From assembly GCA_963772515.1 (NCBI GenBank), contig CAVYXC010000002.1:744001-808000 (forward strand): a stretch of DNA of 64,000 nucleotides, given 5' to 3'. The stretch's first letter is position 1, and every line of letters starts with the position of its first letter. Below are positions 1 to 7,460 of this stretch, piece by piece. This DNA comes from JAFAHD01 sp963772515. Its GTDB lineage: Bacteria; Vulcanimicrobiota; Vulcanimicrobiia; Eremiobacterales; Eremiobacteraceae. The position numbers and the translations under genes are program-made. The notes beneath the pieces were generated by a model that ran no database searches, was not told the origin of the DNA, and was given only the letters and a program-made list of their open reading frames with translations.

Positions 1-1
1 G

Positions 2-214
2 TTCACGCCGCCATTCACCAATACGAGCACTCCAGCGCTGATGATAACGACCGGCGCGGGCTCATCATACCCCGCGCTTGACGCATCTGGAAACCTCTAC
101 GTCTCTGTCCCCAGCGCGGGCATCGCGGTGTTCATGGCGCCACTGTCGGCGGCAAGCACAGCGGCGTTTACCATACCAGCTCCCAATCCGAACGGAATCC
201 GCTTCGGGCCGTAA
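2..214 (+). CDS. Beta-propeller lipoprotein, C-terminal part (5' truncated by window edge)
   Basis: The window opens inside a gene: the frame starting at base 2 is open to a TAA at 212-214. It encodes about 70 residues with the same blade signature as the next genes (an asparagine-leucine-tyrosine-valine strand after a D-x-S/A-G-N turn, then a V-F-x-x-P-L strand) and ends in N-G-I-R-F-G-P, very like the A-F-G-I-A-I-G-P end of the gene at 1644. It is therefore the tail of a secreted NHL-like propeller of the same family. A terminator hairpin follows 36 bases later. The N-terminus, presumably a lipoprotein signal, lies outside the window. No function is known. Confidence 0.75.
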   Translation, partial: FTPPFTNTSTPALMITTGAGSSYPALDASGNLYVSVPSAGIAVFMAPLSAASTAAFTIPAPNPNGIRFGP

Positions 215-250
215 ACGGTCGGCTGAGACAACCAAACCGCCAGATCGACA

Positions 251-278
251 AGACGGACCGTCACCGGTCCGTCTTTTC
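251..278 (+). terminator. Intrinsic terminator, copy 1 of a repeated hairpin
   Basis: A perfect 10-bp stem (251-260 with 265-274, loop TCAC) is followed by TTTT. It ends the truncated lipoprotein gene. Nearly the same hairpin recurs at 1541 and 2549. Confidence 0.8.
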
Positions 279-418
279 GTTACCTTAGACCTAGCGCACG
301 CGACAAACCGCCAGGCTTTTACCGCTTACCTAGGGGATATAACCCTATACACCATGAGTGCAGCGCTTCTTGGGGCTACCTCCCCGCACCCACTCCAAAG
401 ACACTTGAAGGAGACTGA

Positions 419-1504
419 ATGATTCCAGTTCGCAGAGTCCTTTTGGGACTCGCCGTCGCGATGCTACCGCTGTTTGCAGGCTGTAGCTCGTCGTCGACGA
501 CAACTAATCCGACCCCACCTCCCGCGGCGAGCTTCGTCTACTACGCATCCGGCGACGGCTCTACCGGGGCGCTTGGCAGTCCGCAGTTAGGCATCGCCGC
601 ATATCCGATCACTGCGACGTCGACGGTATTGACGACGCTAGATGCCACAGCCGGCAATGGCTTCGTCTACACCGAGAACCTCGCGTTTCAGGGCGGGAAC
701 TTGTACGTCGTCAACGAGAGCACGCCAAACACCGTCATCGTGTTCACGCCTCCGCTCACGGCGACGAGCAATCCCATTGCGATCCTGACGCTCCCCGCAG
801 CTATCCAGGGCGCGTTCGGCATCGCCTTCGACTCCGCGGGCAACATGTGGATCAGCGATATCTTCAACGACACCATCTCCAAGTTCACCTGTCCGTGCAC
901 GACGACGGCGACGCTCGTGGCGGCCGTCACGATGGTGTCTCCTCCCGATCCCAACGGCATCGCGTTCGATAGCACCGGCAATCTTTGGGTCGCTCTCTTT
1001 GAGCCCACCCTCAGTATCGGCGAATACGTTCTCCCGGCTGGCGGCTTTGTCAACACAACCACGGTCACGGTATTCCTCGATGGCCTCGCGGACGCAGGCT
1101 CGGTCGCCTTCGATCATAGCGGTAATCTGTACGCTGGCGGAGACCCGCCAAGCGGCATCGCGGTGAAACGATATCTGCGCCTGCGCATGCCGCTTCGTAA
1201 GGCAGCCGCGATTCACCCCAACGTCGTCGAAGGGGACGGGATCGGTTTCTGGCCGGTAGCGAATCTGGTCAATAACGGCCTGCCGACCATCGTGAACAGC
1301 ACCGGGTTGGCGGTGGGCTTCACCACATACCAGCTCGCGATTGACCCGGCGGGCAACCTCTACGACGCAGACTGCGGCAACACTGCGCACCTCTACGTCT
1401 ACCCGACGGGGACCAGCGCGTGGAGCACGTCACTTGCGCCGGTCGTCTATACCGACGTCAGCATCACAACCAACGATTGCGTTTCAGGAGTCGCGATACA
1501 CTAG
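419..1504 (+). CDS. NHL-like beta-propeller lipoprotein
   Basis: The 361-residue protein starts with a lipoprotein signal (two Arg, a hydrophobic run, lipobox L-F-A-G-C at 18-22, then a run of serines and a Pro/Thr linker), so it should be lipid-anchored at the cell surface or periplasm. The body is a series of about 45-residue blades with the turn D-x-x-G-N-x-(W/Y), as in SMP-30/gluconolactonase and NHL families. The start is chosen because GAAGGAG sits six bases upstream of the ATG. Residues about 255-280 are unusually basic and break the blade rhythm, which could be a local pair of frame errors or simple divergence. It is a paralogue of the genes at 2, 1644 and 7461. No substrate can be read from the sequence. 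Confidence 0.8.
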   Translation: MIPVRRVLLGLAVAMLPLFAGCSSSSTTTNPTPPPAASFVYYASGDGSTGALGSPQLGIAAYPITATSTVLTTLDATAGNGFVYTENLAFQGGNLYVVNESTPNTVIVFTPPLTATSNPIAILTLPAAIQGAFGIAFDSAGNMWISDIFNDTISKFTCPCTTTATLVAAVTMVSPPDPNGIAFDSTGNLWVALFEPTLSIGEYVLPAGGFVNTTTVTVFLDGLADAGSVAFDHSGNLYAGGDPPSGIAVKRYLRLRMPLRKAAAIHPNVVEGDGIGFWPVANLVNNGLPTIVNSTGLAVGFTTYQLAIDPAGNLYDADCGNTAHLYVYPTGTSAWSTSLAPVVYTDVSITTNDCVSGVAIH

Positions 1505-1540
1505 CGCCTGGGTACCACCTCACAGCACTAACACGTGGCA

Positions 1541-1566
1541 AGACGGCCCCTCACCGGTCCGTCTTC
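1541..1566 (+). terminator. Intrinsic terminator, copy 2 of a repeated hairpin
   Basis: Same layout as the hairpin at 251: AGACGG arm, TCAC loop, CGGTCCGTCT arm. Here one base differs in the left arm (AGACGGCCCC), so the stem has a mismatch. It lies 36 bases after the stop of the lipoprotein gene at 419, the same distance as for copy 1. Confidence 0.65.
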
Positions 1567-1643
1567 CCTTATAAGGTGTCTTACGGCTCTCGCCGATAAC
1601 CTGATAAAGCAAGGACGCCATCATAGCTTCTTGGGAGGGCGAC

Positions 1644-2525
1644 ATGACAATATTCTACCGGGCGATTTTCGGCGTTGCTTTGGCGGCACTGTTGGTCGGC
1701 TGCAGTTCGAGCTCGACTGCGCCGACGCCGACGGCAGCGCCGCTAATGCACTTCTATTTCTCGGACGACACGGTATCGGTGTTCATCTACGGCTTGCCGC
1801 TGACCGCCGCGAGCGTGTCGACCGGGACGATCACAGCCGCTAATGGCCCCAGCGGACTCAAAATCGGCGCGACGGGAAATCTTTACGTGGCGAACTTCGC
1901 CAACGGCTCCGCTCAAGTGTTCAACGCACCGCTGAGCGCAACTAGCGTGCCCTCGGCGACGATCACTGGACTCAACCAACCGGAAGACGTGGCGGTCAAT
2001 GCGGCCGGCACCTTGTACGTAGCTGCGTCCGGCAGCAATTCGATCGCCGTGTTCAATCCGCCGCTCACCAATGCGAGCACGCCAGCCTTCAGCATCACGA
2101 CCGGTGTAGCGCACCCCTTTGGACTCGCGTTCGACGCCTCGGGGCACCTCTATAGCGAGAACAGCGCCAATATAACCGAGTATTCGCCTCCGTTCTCCGG
2201 CGCGAGCGCGCCGGTCGCGACCTTCGGGGGCAACATCTCCAGTTACGGGCTGGTGTTTGGCGCGACGGGAACGCTGTACGCCTCGAACGGTCACCTCGTG
2301 GACGTCTTCGTACCTCCATTCGCCAACGGTTCGACCAAGTCGTATTCGATCACGCTGCCGTCCGGCGACAGCACCTACTATCTAGCGTTTGACAGCAGCG
2401 GGAATCTCTACGTCTCCGGATTCTCGGGGAAGGTCTATGTCTACACTCCGCCGTTTAGCGCCGCGAGCGTGCCGTCCGTGACGTTGCCAGCCACGACCGC
2501 GTTCGGCATCGCGATCGGACCCTAG
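1644..2525 (+). CDS. NHL-like beta-propeller lipoprotein
   Basis: 293 residues. Signal peptide with lipobox L-L-V-G-C (residues 16-20), followed by S-S-S-S-T-A-P-T-P, so a predicted lipoprotein. The rest is about six regular blades, each with G-A-T/S-G-N-L-Y-V and V-F/Y-x-P-P-F/L strands separated by S-x-x-S-V-P-S. The regularity suggests a closed propeller that binds a ligand or partner outside the cytoplasm, but no catalytic residues can be named. The ATG has the purine-rich TTGGGAGG ten bases upstream. It is the last of the three tandem copies and is convergent with birA, whose stop lies 2 bases beyond its own stop. Confidence 0.82.
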   Translation: MTIFYRAIFGVALAALLVGCSSSSTAPTPTAAPLMHFYFSDDTVSVFIYGLPLTAASVSTGTITAANGPSGLKIGATGNLYVANFANGSAQVFNAPLSATSVPSATITGLNQPEDVAVNAAGTLYVAASGSNSIAVFNPPLTNASTPAFSITTGVAHPFGLAFDASGHLYSENSANITEYSPPFSGASAPVATFGGNISSYGLVFGATGTLYASNGHLVDVFVPPFANGSTKSYSITLPSGDSTYYLAFDSSGNLYVSGFSGKVYVYTPPFSAASVPSVTLPATTAFGIAIGP

Positions 2526-2526
2526 A

Positions 2527-3354
2527 CTAGAGCGCCGACACATCCCCAAGACGGACCGCCACCGGTCCGTCTTTGGTTTCCAGCTGCAACGCACCGTCGT
2601 CCGAAAGTCCGTGCGCGATGCCTTCGTGCAGCAGGTCGCCGTTGGCGGCGCGCACGCGCAAGGTTCGCCCGGCGATCGCGGAGCGGCGCGACCATTCGCG
2701 TATCACATCGACTGGCCGCGCCACAAGATCGTCGTAGCGCCGATCATACGCGCGCAGCACGGCGAGCGCGAGTGCAGTGCGATCGACTGGGCCGGCGGCC
2801 GCATCGGAAAGCCAGCCCGCCACACCCTCAAGGTCGGCCGGTGCCTGAGCCGGTCGGTTGGCGTTGATGCCGAGGCCGATCACTGCGCGCGTGAACTGGC
2901 CCAGCGTGCGGCCTTCGACGAGCAAACCAGCGACCTTGGCGGCGCCTAGCATCAGATCGTTGGGCCACTTGAGCGTCGGCCACACGCTGCAGGCTTCGAT
3001 CACCGCGTCGGCCGCGCACAAGCTCGCCCAGTACCCTAGTGCTGGCAGCGTCTGATGCGCCAGCTCAATCGGCATGATGGTCGACATAAGCAGGCCTGCG
3101 CCGCGCGGTGAATCCCATGTGCGACCCGCTCGTCCGCGCCCGATCGTCTGCAGTTCGGCGATGATCGTCGTGCCGAACGCTCGATCATCGTCGAGCAGCG
3201 TCAGCGCGATGGCGTTGGTCGATTCGACCGAGTCCTCGTAGCGCACGCTTCGGAAATGCGTGCAGCCTGCCAACCCGGAGGTGAGCCCTGCCGGGTCGAT
3301 CGGCTGGAATCCGCCTTCCATTTCGAGCGCCATGAGCGTTGAGCGTTCGTACAC
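2527..3354 (-). CDS. birA: Biotin--[acetyl-CoA-carboxylase] ligase, no DNA-binding domain
   Basis: Activates biotin with ATP and attaches it to the biotin carboxyl carrier protein. 275 residues, the short class without the N-terminal winged helix, so it should not act as a biotin repressor. Family motifs are present: E-S-T-N-A near residue 44, the biotinyl-AMP loop G-R-G-R-A-G-R-T-W at 72-80, and K-W-P-N-D-L at 129-134 followed by the G-A-A-K-V-A-G-L-L strand that carries the adenylation lysine. The C-terminal SH3-like tail ends G-D-V-S-A-L. The start used is a GTG with a weak ribosome site; ATG codons at 3333 and 3321 are possible. The 3' end of the gene contains terminator copy 3. Confidence 0.9.
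   Translation of the reverse strand: MYERSTLMALEMEGGFQPIDPAGLTSGLAGCTHFRSVRYEDSVESTNAIALTLLDDDRAFGTTIIAELQTIGRGRAGRTWDSPRGAGLLMSTIMPIELAHQTLPALGYWASLCAADAVIEACSVWPTLKWPNDLMLGAAKVAGLLVEGRTLGQFTRAVIGLGINANRPAQAPADLEGVAGWLSDAAAGPVDRTALALAVLRAYDRRYDDLVARPVDVIREWSRRSAIAGRTLRVRAANGDLLHEGIAHGLSDDGALQLETKDGPVAVRLGDVSAL
2549..2574 (+). terminator. Intrinsic terminator, copy 3, inside the 3' end of birA
   Basis: Perfect 10-bp stem (2549-2558 with 2563-2572, loop CCAC) followed by TTGG. It serves the lipoprotein gene at 1644 but is read on the other strand as birA codons K-D-G-P-V-A-V-R-L. Confidence 0.7.
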
Positions 3355-3418
3355 AGGCTAGGACAACCCCCCGCGCGAGGCAAACGTTCGAATCTGCAAT
3401 AGCCTGGCCTACGGAGCG

Positions 3419-3877
3419 ATGAAATTGGTGGAACGAACCCTTATCCTCGTCAAACCCGACGGCGTGCAGCGCGGCCTGATCGGAGAGATCATCAGCCGTT
3501 TCGAACGGCGCGGCCTGCAGATCGTCGGGCTCAAATTCGTCAGCGTCTCGCATGCGCTGGCCAAGACGCATTACAAGGAACACGTCGGCAAACCGTTCTT
3601 CAAGAGCTTGGTGGACTACATCACCAGCTGTCCGATCGTCGCGATGGTCGTCGAGGGCCCCAAGGCGATCGACCTGTGCCGCGCGACGATCGGTGCGACC
3701 GATCCGCTTGCCGCGACGCCCGGCTCGATCCGCGGTGATTTCGGTGCGACGGTAGGGCGCAATCTGGTGCACGGCTCGGATAGCCCGCGTGCCGCGAAGC
3801 GCGAGATCAAGCTGTTCTTCCGCGCGGCCGAGCTGCGCACGTACAGCCGCGCGCTGACGCGCTGGATCGTGGAGTGA
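3419..3877 (+). CDS. ndk: Nucleoside diphosphate kinase
   Basis: Transfers the gamma phosphate of ATP to nucleoside diphosphates through a phosphohistidine. 152 residues, normal length. The N-terminal E-R-T-L-I-L-V-K-P-D strand and the active-site motif N-L-V-H-G-S-D-S are present, with His118 the expected catalytic residue. ATG is preceded by ACGGAGC. The stop overlaps the enolase start (GTGA), so ndk and eno are co-transcribed and probably translationally coupled. It is divergent from birA across 64 bases that must hold the promoters of both, although no convincing -35/-10 pair is seen. Confidence 0.95.
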   Translation: MKLVERTLILVKPDGVQRGLIGEIISRFERRGLQIVGLKFVSVSHALAKTHYKEHVGKPFFKSLVDYITSCPIVAMVVEGPKAIDLCRATIGATDPLAATPGSIRGDFGATVGRNLVHGSDSPRAAKREIKLFFRAAELRTYSRALTRWIVE

Positions 3878-5172
3878 GCGACGTGGAAATCAACGCGCCG
3901 CTGATCGAAGAGATCCACGCCCGGGAGATCCTCGATTCGCGCGGCAACCCGACGATCGCGGTCAGCGTGACGACCAGCTACGGCGCGGTCGGCGAGGCTT
4001 CGGTTCCTTCGGGCGCATCGACCGGTACGCACGAAGCAGTCGAGCTGCGCGACGGCGACAAGCGCCGGTACGGCGGCAAAGGCGTGCTCAAGGCGGTGAA
4101 GCACGTCAACGAGACTATCGCCGCGCGTTTGCGCGGCCACAGCGTGCTCGACCAAGCCGCGATCGACGGCGCTATGATCGCGATGGACGGCACGCCCAAC
4201 AAGAGCAAACTGGGCGCGAACGCTATCCTCGGCGTGTCGCTCGCGTGCGCGCACGCGGCTGCGGCGTCGCTCGAGCAGCCGTTGTACCGCTACCTCGGCG
4301 GCGTTCAGGGGATGACGATGCCGGTGCCGATGATGAACGTGATCAACGGCGGTAAGCATGCCGAGGGTGCGCTGCAGTTCCAAGAGTGCATGATCGTGCC
4401 AGCCGGCGCGCCCACCTTCGCGGAGGCGGTGCGGTACGGCGCTGAAGTGTTTCACGCGCTTGGCGGGTTGCTGCGCAAGAAGAAACTGCAGACGCTCGTG
4501 GGCGATGAAGGCGGCTACGCGCCGCCGTTGCGTCATATCGACGAGGCGCTCGGCCTGATCGTGAATGCGATCGCCGCGGCCGGCTATAAGGCGGGCAAAG
4601 ACGTCAGCATCGCACTCGATCCGGCGGCAAGTGAGTTCAAAGAAGACGACGGGTATCGCGCCGAGCTCGGTGCGAAGGTCTTATCATCGTCGAAGATGGT
4701 CGCGCTGTACGAAAAACTGTGCAAAGCGTTTCCCATCGTCAGCATCGAGGATGGGCTTGGCGAGGACGATTGGTCGGGTTGGCGCGAGATGACGAAAGCG
4801 TTGGGCGATCGCGTCCAGCTCGTCGGCGACGACCTGTTCGTCACCAACGTGAAGTTCCTCAAACGCGGCATCAAGGAGCACGTCGCGAACGCGATACTCG
4901 TGAAAGTCAATCAGATCGGCACATTGACCGAGACGATCGACTGTGTCCAGACGGCGCAGCGGGCAGAATACGGTACCGTGATTTCGCACCGCTCGGGCGA
5001 GACCGGCGACACGACGATTGCGGACATCGCAGTCGCGCTCAACGCCGGCCAGATCAAGACGGGCTCGATGTCGCGCAGCGATCGGGTCGAGAAGTATAAC
5101 CGGCTGATGGCGATTGAAGAAGCACTGGGGAGCGCCGCGGTCTATCCGGGCAAGGCGATATTCGCGCCTTGA
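3874..5172 (+). CDS. eno: Enolase
   Basis: Converts 2-phosphoglycerate to phosphoenolpyruvate in glycolysis. 432 residues, full length. Diagnostic segments: A-R-E-I-L-D-S-R-G-N-P-T near 16, the mobile loop S-G-A-S-T-G-T-H near 46, the metal ligand region S-I-E-D-G-L near 289, the catalytic lysine strand L-V-K-V-N-Q-I-G near 342 and S-H-R-S-G-E-T-G-D-T near 370. GTG start shared with the ndk stop. The other lower glycolysis genes are 40 kb away (gpmI-tpiA-pgk-gap), so eno is regulated separately. The first bases of the following tRNA promoter overlap its stop codon. Confidence 0.96.
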   Translation: MSDVEINAPLIEEIHAREILDSRGNPTIAVSVTTSYGAVGEASVPSGASTGTHEAVELRDGDKRRYGGKGVLKAVKHVNETIAARLRGHSVLDQAAIDGAMIAMDGTPNKSKLGANAILGVSLACAHAAAASLEQPLYRYLGGVQGMTMPVPMMNVINGGKHAEGALQFQECMIVPAGAPTFAEAVRYGAEVFHALGGLLRKKKLQTLVGDEGGYAPPLRHIDEALGLIVNAIAAAGYKAGKDVSIALDPAASEFKEDDGYRAELGAKVLSSSKMVALYEKLCKAFPIVSIEDGLGEDDWSGWREMTKALGDRVQLVGDDLFVTNVKFLKRGIKEHVANAILVKVNQIGTLTETIDCVQTAQRAEYGTVISHRSGETGDTTIADIAVALNAGQIKTGSMSRSDRVEKYNRLMAIEEALGSAAVYPGKAIFAP

Positions 5173-5198
5173 CGCCTCACGACTCGCTTCTATATACT
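5169..5198 (+). promoter_or_regulatory. Sigma-70-type promoter of the tRNA-Ile2/tRNA-Glu unit
   Basis: -35 TTGACG at 5169-5174 and -10 TATACT at 5193-5198, with an 18-bp spacer. Transcription would start near 5205, about 16 bases before the first tRNA. The -35 box overlaps the TGA stop of eno. Confidence 0.75.
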
Positions 5199-5220
5199 AT
5201 GGGGGTGCGCTTGGCGGTCT

Positions 5221-5293
5221 GGGCCTGTAGCTCAGTGGTTAGAGCGGCCGGCTCATAACCGGTTGGTCGCAGGTTCAAGTCCTGCCGGGCCCA
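5221..5293 (+). tRNA. tRNA with anticodon CAU, most likely tRNA-Ile2 (lysidine-modified)
   Basis: 73 nt cloverleaf: acceptor GGGCCTG pairs with CGGGCCC, D arm AGCTCAGTGGTTAGAGC, anticodon loop CTCATAA (anticodon CAT), T arm GCAGG-TTCAAGT-CCTGC, discriminator A, no encoded CCA. The variable region TTGGTCG and the CCGGC anticodon stem resemble tRNA-Ile(CAU), which reads AUA after lysidine modification, more than elongator tRNA-Met. The identity rests on pattern only. Confidence 0.85.
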
Positions 5294-5314
5294 CGCATGA
5301 CACGGATGGATCGC

Positions 5315-5390
5315 GCCCCCATCGTCTAGAGGCCTAGGACACCGCCCTTTCAAGGCGGCGACAGGGATTCGAATTCCCTTGGGGGTACCA
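5315..5390 (+). tRNA. tRNA-Glu (anticodon UUC)
   Basis: Cloverleaf with acceptor GCCCCCA pairing to TGGGGGT (the first pair is a G-U wobble), D arm with CGTCTAGAGGCCTAGGACACCG, anticodon loop CTTTCAA (anticodon TTC), T arm AGGGA-TTCGAAT-TCCCT, and an encoded CCA at 5388-5390. It lies 21 bases after the CAU tRNA and shares its promoter. Confidence 0.92.
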
Positions 5391-5396
5391 AGTGAG

Positions 5397-5433
5397 ACCG
5401 CGCAGATGCAACGCATCCGCGCGGTTTCTGTTT
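5397..5433. terminator. Bidirectional intrinsic terminator
   Basis: Stem ACCGCGC (5397-5403) with GCGCGGT (5419-5425), inner stem GATGC/GCATC and loop AAC, then TTTCTGTTTCT. It ends the tRNA unit on the + strand and lies just past the stop of the protease gene on the - strand. Confidence 0.75.
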
Positions 5434-6954
5434 CTAGAACTTGGTCTGATTGCCGTACTTGCTGAATTCTAGATAGACCTTGTTATCGGGGTAGTCGAAT
5501 GTCAGATCGAACCGCCGCAGCATCTGATAGCCGATGAGCCCCTGCCGCAGACGCGACGATGCGAGTCCGCCGAAACCGCCAAGTACGTCCGCTTCGAGTC
5601 CGAAAAACTTGTAGGGTCCGATGTCGATCTCGTCAAGCGTCCCGATGTACCCGCTCTGCGTCTCGCCGCCGCCGCCCACGAAGCGCGCCTCGGCGCCGCG
5701 CGCCACGATACCCGGGTTTTGATCCACGAATGTCCGGAAGAACGTCATGGAGGATCCATCGCCCGTATCGAGGGTCATGAACACCTGCCGCTTGGTATTC
5801 ACGAGGGCCTGGATCTCGGGCGTTTGATTGTCGAGGGCGACGATCAGCGCGCCGCGTTTCGGATCGCCCGCGTAGCCCGCCGGATTCACAAAGGTGAGCT
5901 GCTTCTTGTCGAAATCCACGTCGCAGACAGTCTGGGCCAACACGTCGTAACCGACAAAACCGTCCGCGTCCCCCTTGGCGCCGATCCATGCGTAGAAATC
6001 CGAGAGATCGACGTCGCCGATGCGCAAATGCCCGATCCGCGTGGACGCGAGGCCGAATTGACCCCCAGCGCTGGTACCGGACGTCGTCTCAAGGGGCGTC
6101 AGATGCGCCTTAGACGCAAAGTCCGGAGTGAGAAATACGCCTGCCGCGCCGGTGTCGAGCACGAAGTGGCCCTTGACGCCATTGACGGTCGCCTCGAACA
6201 CGATCGAGTCCCGTTTATCATCGAACGGTACAGTGCTTGACCCAGTTGATGGGAATGTCGCATACGAGCGACGCGCCGGCGCATCGAAATCGGTGGCCGG
6301 GAGCGGGGCATCCCAAAGAAATTTTGTCACCCTCGAGACGGCAGCGCCCGAGGTCAGCGTCATGGCCACCGTCACCGGGCCGCTTCGTTGGTAATCGCTG
6401 TAGTCGACGGTTTCCGGGACCCCCGCAGGATTGACGACCGCTCGATCGATGAGATACGTCTTCTTGTTGAAGTAGACATCCGCGGGCATCGCGGTCGGCG
6501 GGTGGATGCGCACGACGTAATCGTCGGCGGTGCCGGTCATCATCTCGGGCGAAAGCTCCGGGCCGAAGCTCTCCGCCCCGATGACAGCCCAGGCAACGTC
6601 GTACTGGCGTCCAAGGCCGAGCTCGTAGAGCACGTTGCCGTTCCAGTCTTGGATCCAAAAGCCGTGTCCATCGAAACCCCACGCGCCACTTCGGCCACCG
6701 TGCACGGACTGATCGCGGAAGTATGCTCCGGCTTGCTCGTGACGGCTCTTGCTCGTCCTTCCCGTCTCTCGATCGGTGGTCGCGCTCTCGATCAGATAAG
6801 GTTTCGCGCGGCCATCCGACAGCGAGTAGCCGACGGCGGCGGTGTGCTTGGCAAAGATATCGAGCGGGTCGACGACATCAGCGGCGCGCCCCACCGCGTG
6901 TACCATAAAGCACGCGATAAGCGCAAAACATACACCCGACCAATATGCGCGCAC
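5434..6954 (-). CDS. Secreted retropepsin-like aspartyl protease with two DTG motifs
   Basis: About 506 residues. Starting at the GTG at 6954 gives a signal peptide (W-S-G-V-C-F-A-L-I-A-C-F-M-V core ending G-R-A-A). The open frame runs further upstream, but there it only reads through the tRNA-Val gene, so that part is not protein. An N-terminal domain of about 220 residues resembles outer-membrane lipoprotein-sorting-like domains. Two retropepsin-type halves follow, each with an active-site loop: D-T-G-A-A-G near residue 265 and D-T-G-D-G-S near 393. Two such loops in one chain suggest a pepsin-like active site formed within the chain. An internal ATG at 6906 is an alternative start. The substrate is unknown. 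Confidence 0.72.
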   Translation of the reverse strand: MRAYWSGVCFALIACFMVHAVGRAADVVDPLDIFAKHTAAVGYSLSDGRAKPYLIESATTDRETGRTSKSRHEQAGAYFRDQSVHGGRSGAWGFDGHGFWIQDWNGNVLYELGLGRQYDVAWAVIGAESFGPELSPEMMTGTADDYVVRIHPPTAMPADVYFNKKTYLIDRAVVNPAGVPETVDYSDYQRSGPVTVAMTLTSGAAVSRVTKFLWDAPLPATDFDAPARRSYATFPSTGSSTVPFDDKRDSIVFEATVNGVKGHFVLDTGAAGVFLTPDFASKAHLTPLETTSGTSAGGQFGLASTRIGHLRIGDVDLSDFYAWIGAKGDADGFVGYDVLAQTVCDVDFDKKQLTFVNPAGYAGDPKRGALIVALDNQTPEIQALVNTKRQVFMTLDTGDGSSMTFFRTFVDQNPGIVARGAEARFVGGGGETQSGYIGTLDEIDIGPYKFFGLEADVLGGFGGLASSRLRQGLIGYQMLRRFDLTFDYPDNKVYLEFSKYGNQTKF

Positions 6955-7101
6955 GCCAAAGCCAATTGGATGAAGCCGAAACGACACCCTCGCCTTGGCT
7001 GGGGCGCGATCGCGCGCGGCGATATCCCGGCTGGGAATCGACAACAGGAGCTGCAAGAGCAGGCCAGCAAAGCCTCCTCGAGCGCAACGCAAGAAGCTCA
7101 C

Positions 7102-7174
7102 GGGCGAATAGCTCAGTTGGTAGAGCACCTCCCTTACAAGGAGGGGGTCACAGGTTCGAGCCCTGTTTCGCCCA
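7102..7174 (+). tRNA. tRNA-Val (anticodon UAC)
   Basis: 73 nt cloverleaf: acceptor GGGCGAA/TTCGCCC, D arm AGCTCAGTTGGTAGAGC, anticodon loop CTTACAA (anticodon TAC), T arm ACAGG-TTCGAGC-CCTGT, discriminator A. Its last 44 bases recur exactly at 8638-8681. Confidence 0.95.
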
Positions 7175-7186
7175 GTGGAAAAGATC

Positions 7187-7216
7187 GACGCCGTAAGCTG
7201 ATGCGGCGTCATTGTC
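7187..7216 (+). terminator. Probable terminator after tRNA-Val
   Basis: Stem GACGCCG (7187-7193) with CGGCGTC (7204-7210), 10-nt loop, followed by ATTGTCTT. The T tract is weak. The rest of 7217-7460 shows no gene or clear promoter. Confidence 0.5.
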
Positions 7217-7460
7217 TTGCGCCGGCAGCGCGAGCGGAGCACTTTGCTGTCCACTTCGCTGAATCAACAACAGGCTGAACCGTTAACTTCGAGTCTCTGA
7301 GCGCGAAATACACTTCCTTACCCCTGCGGGACTCAGCATGTGCCTCGCAGCCGCTTCGGGTGGCTAAGCAAGAAGGCGGCCCCAGGGCAGCCGTCGACTG
7401 CCAGAGAACAACAACCGCCCTCCTCGTCCTTTGTCTTTGGCTTTTCGTCAGGAGAATCGC

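Noticed and set aside
318..351. Promoter before the lipoprotein gene at 419 (TTTACC and TATACA)
   Set aside because: The spacing is 22 bp, too long for a sigma-70 promoter, and other combinations are 14 bp. The TAGGG/CCCTA inverted repeat here is short and may be chance.
1160..1290. Double frameshift inside the lipoprotein at 419
   Set aside because: The region is basic and irregular, and another frame gives a somewhat more family-like Cys pattern, but no unambiguous crossover points can be placed.
3211..3232. Another palindromic element in birA (GGTCGATTCGACC)
   Set aside because: It encodes the conserved E-S-T-N motif of biotin ligases and lacks the CTCCAT flank, so the resemblance is chance.
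6955..7254. N-terminal extension of the protease gene
   Set aside because: It translates the reverse of tRNA-Val; the same R-N-R-A-R-T-C-D-P peptide appears at the tRNA fragment at 8638, showing it is an artefact of the tRNA sequence.
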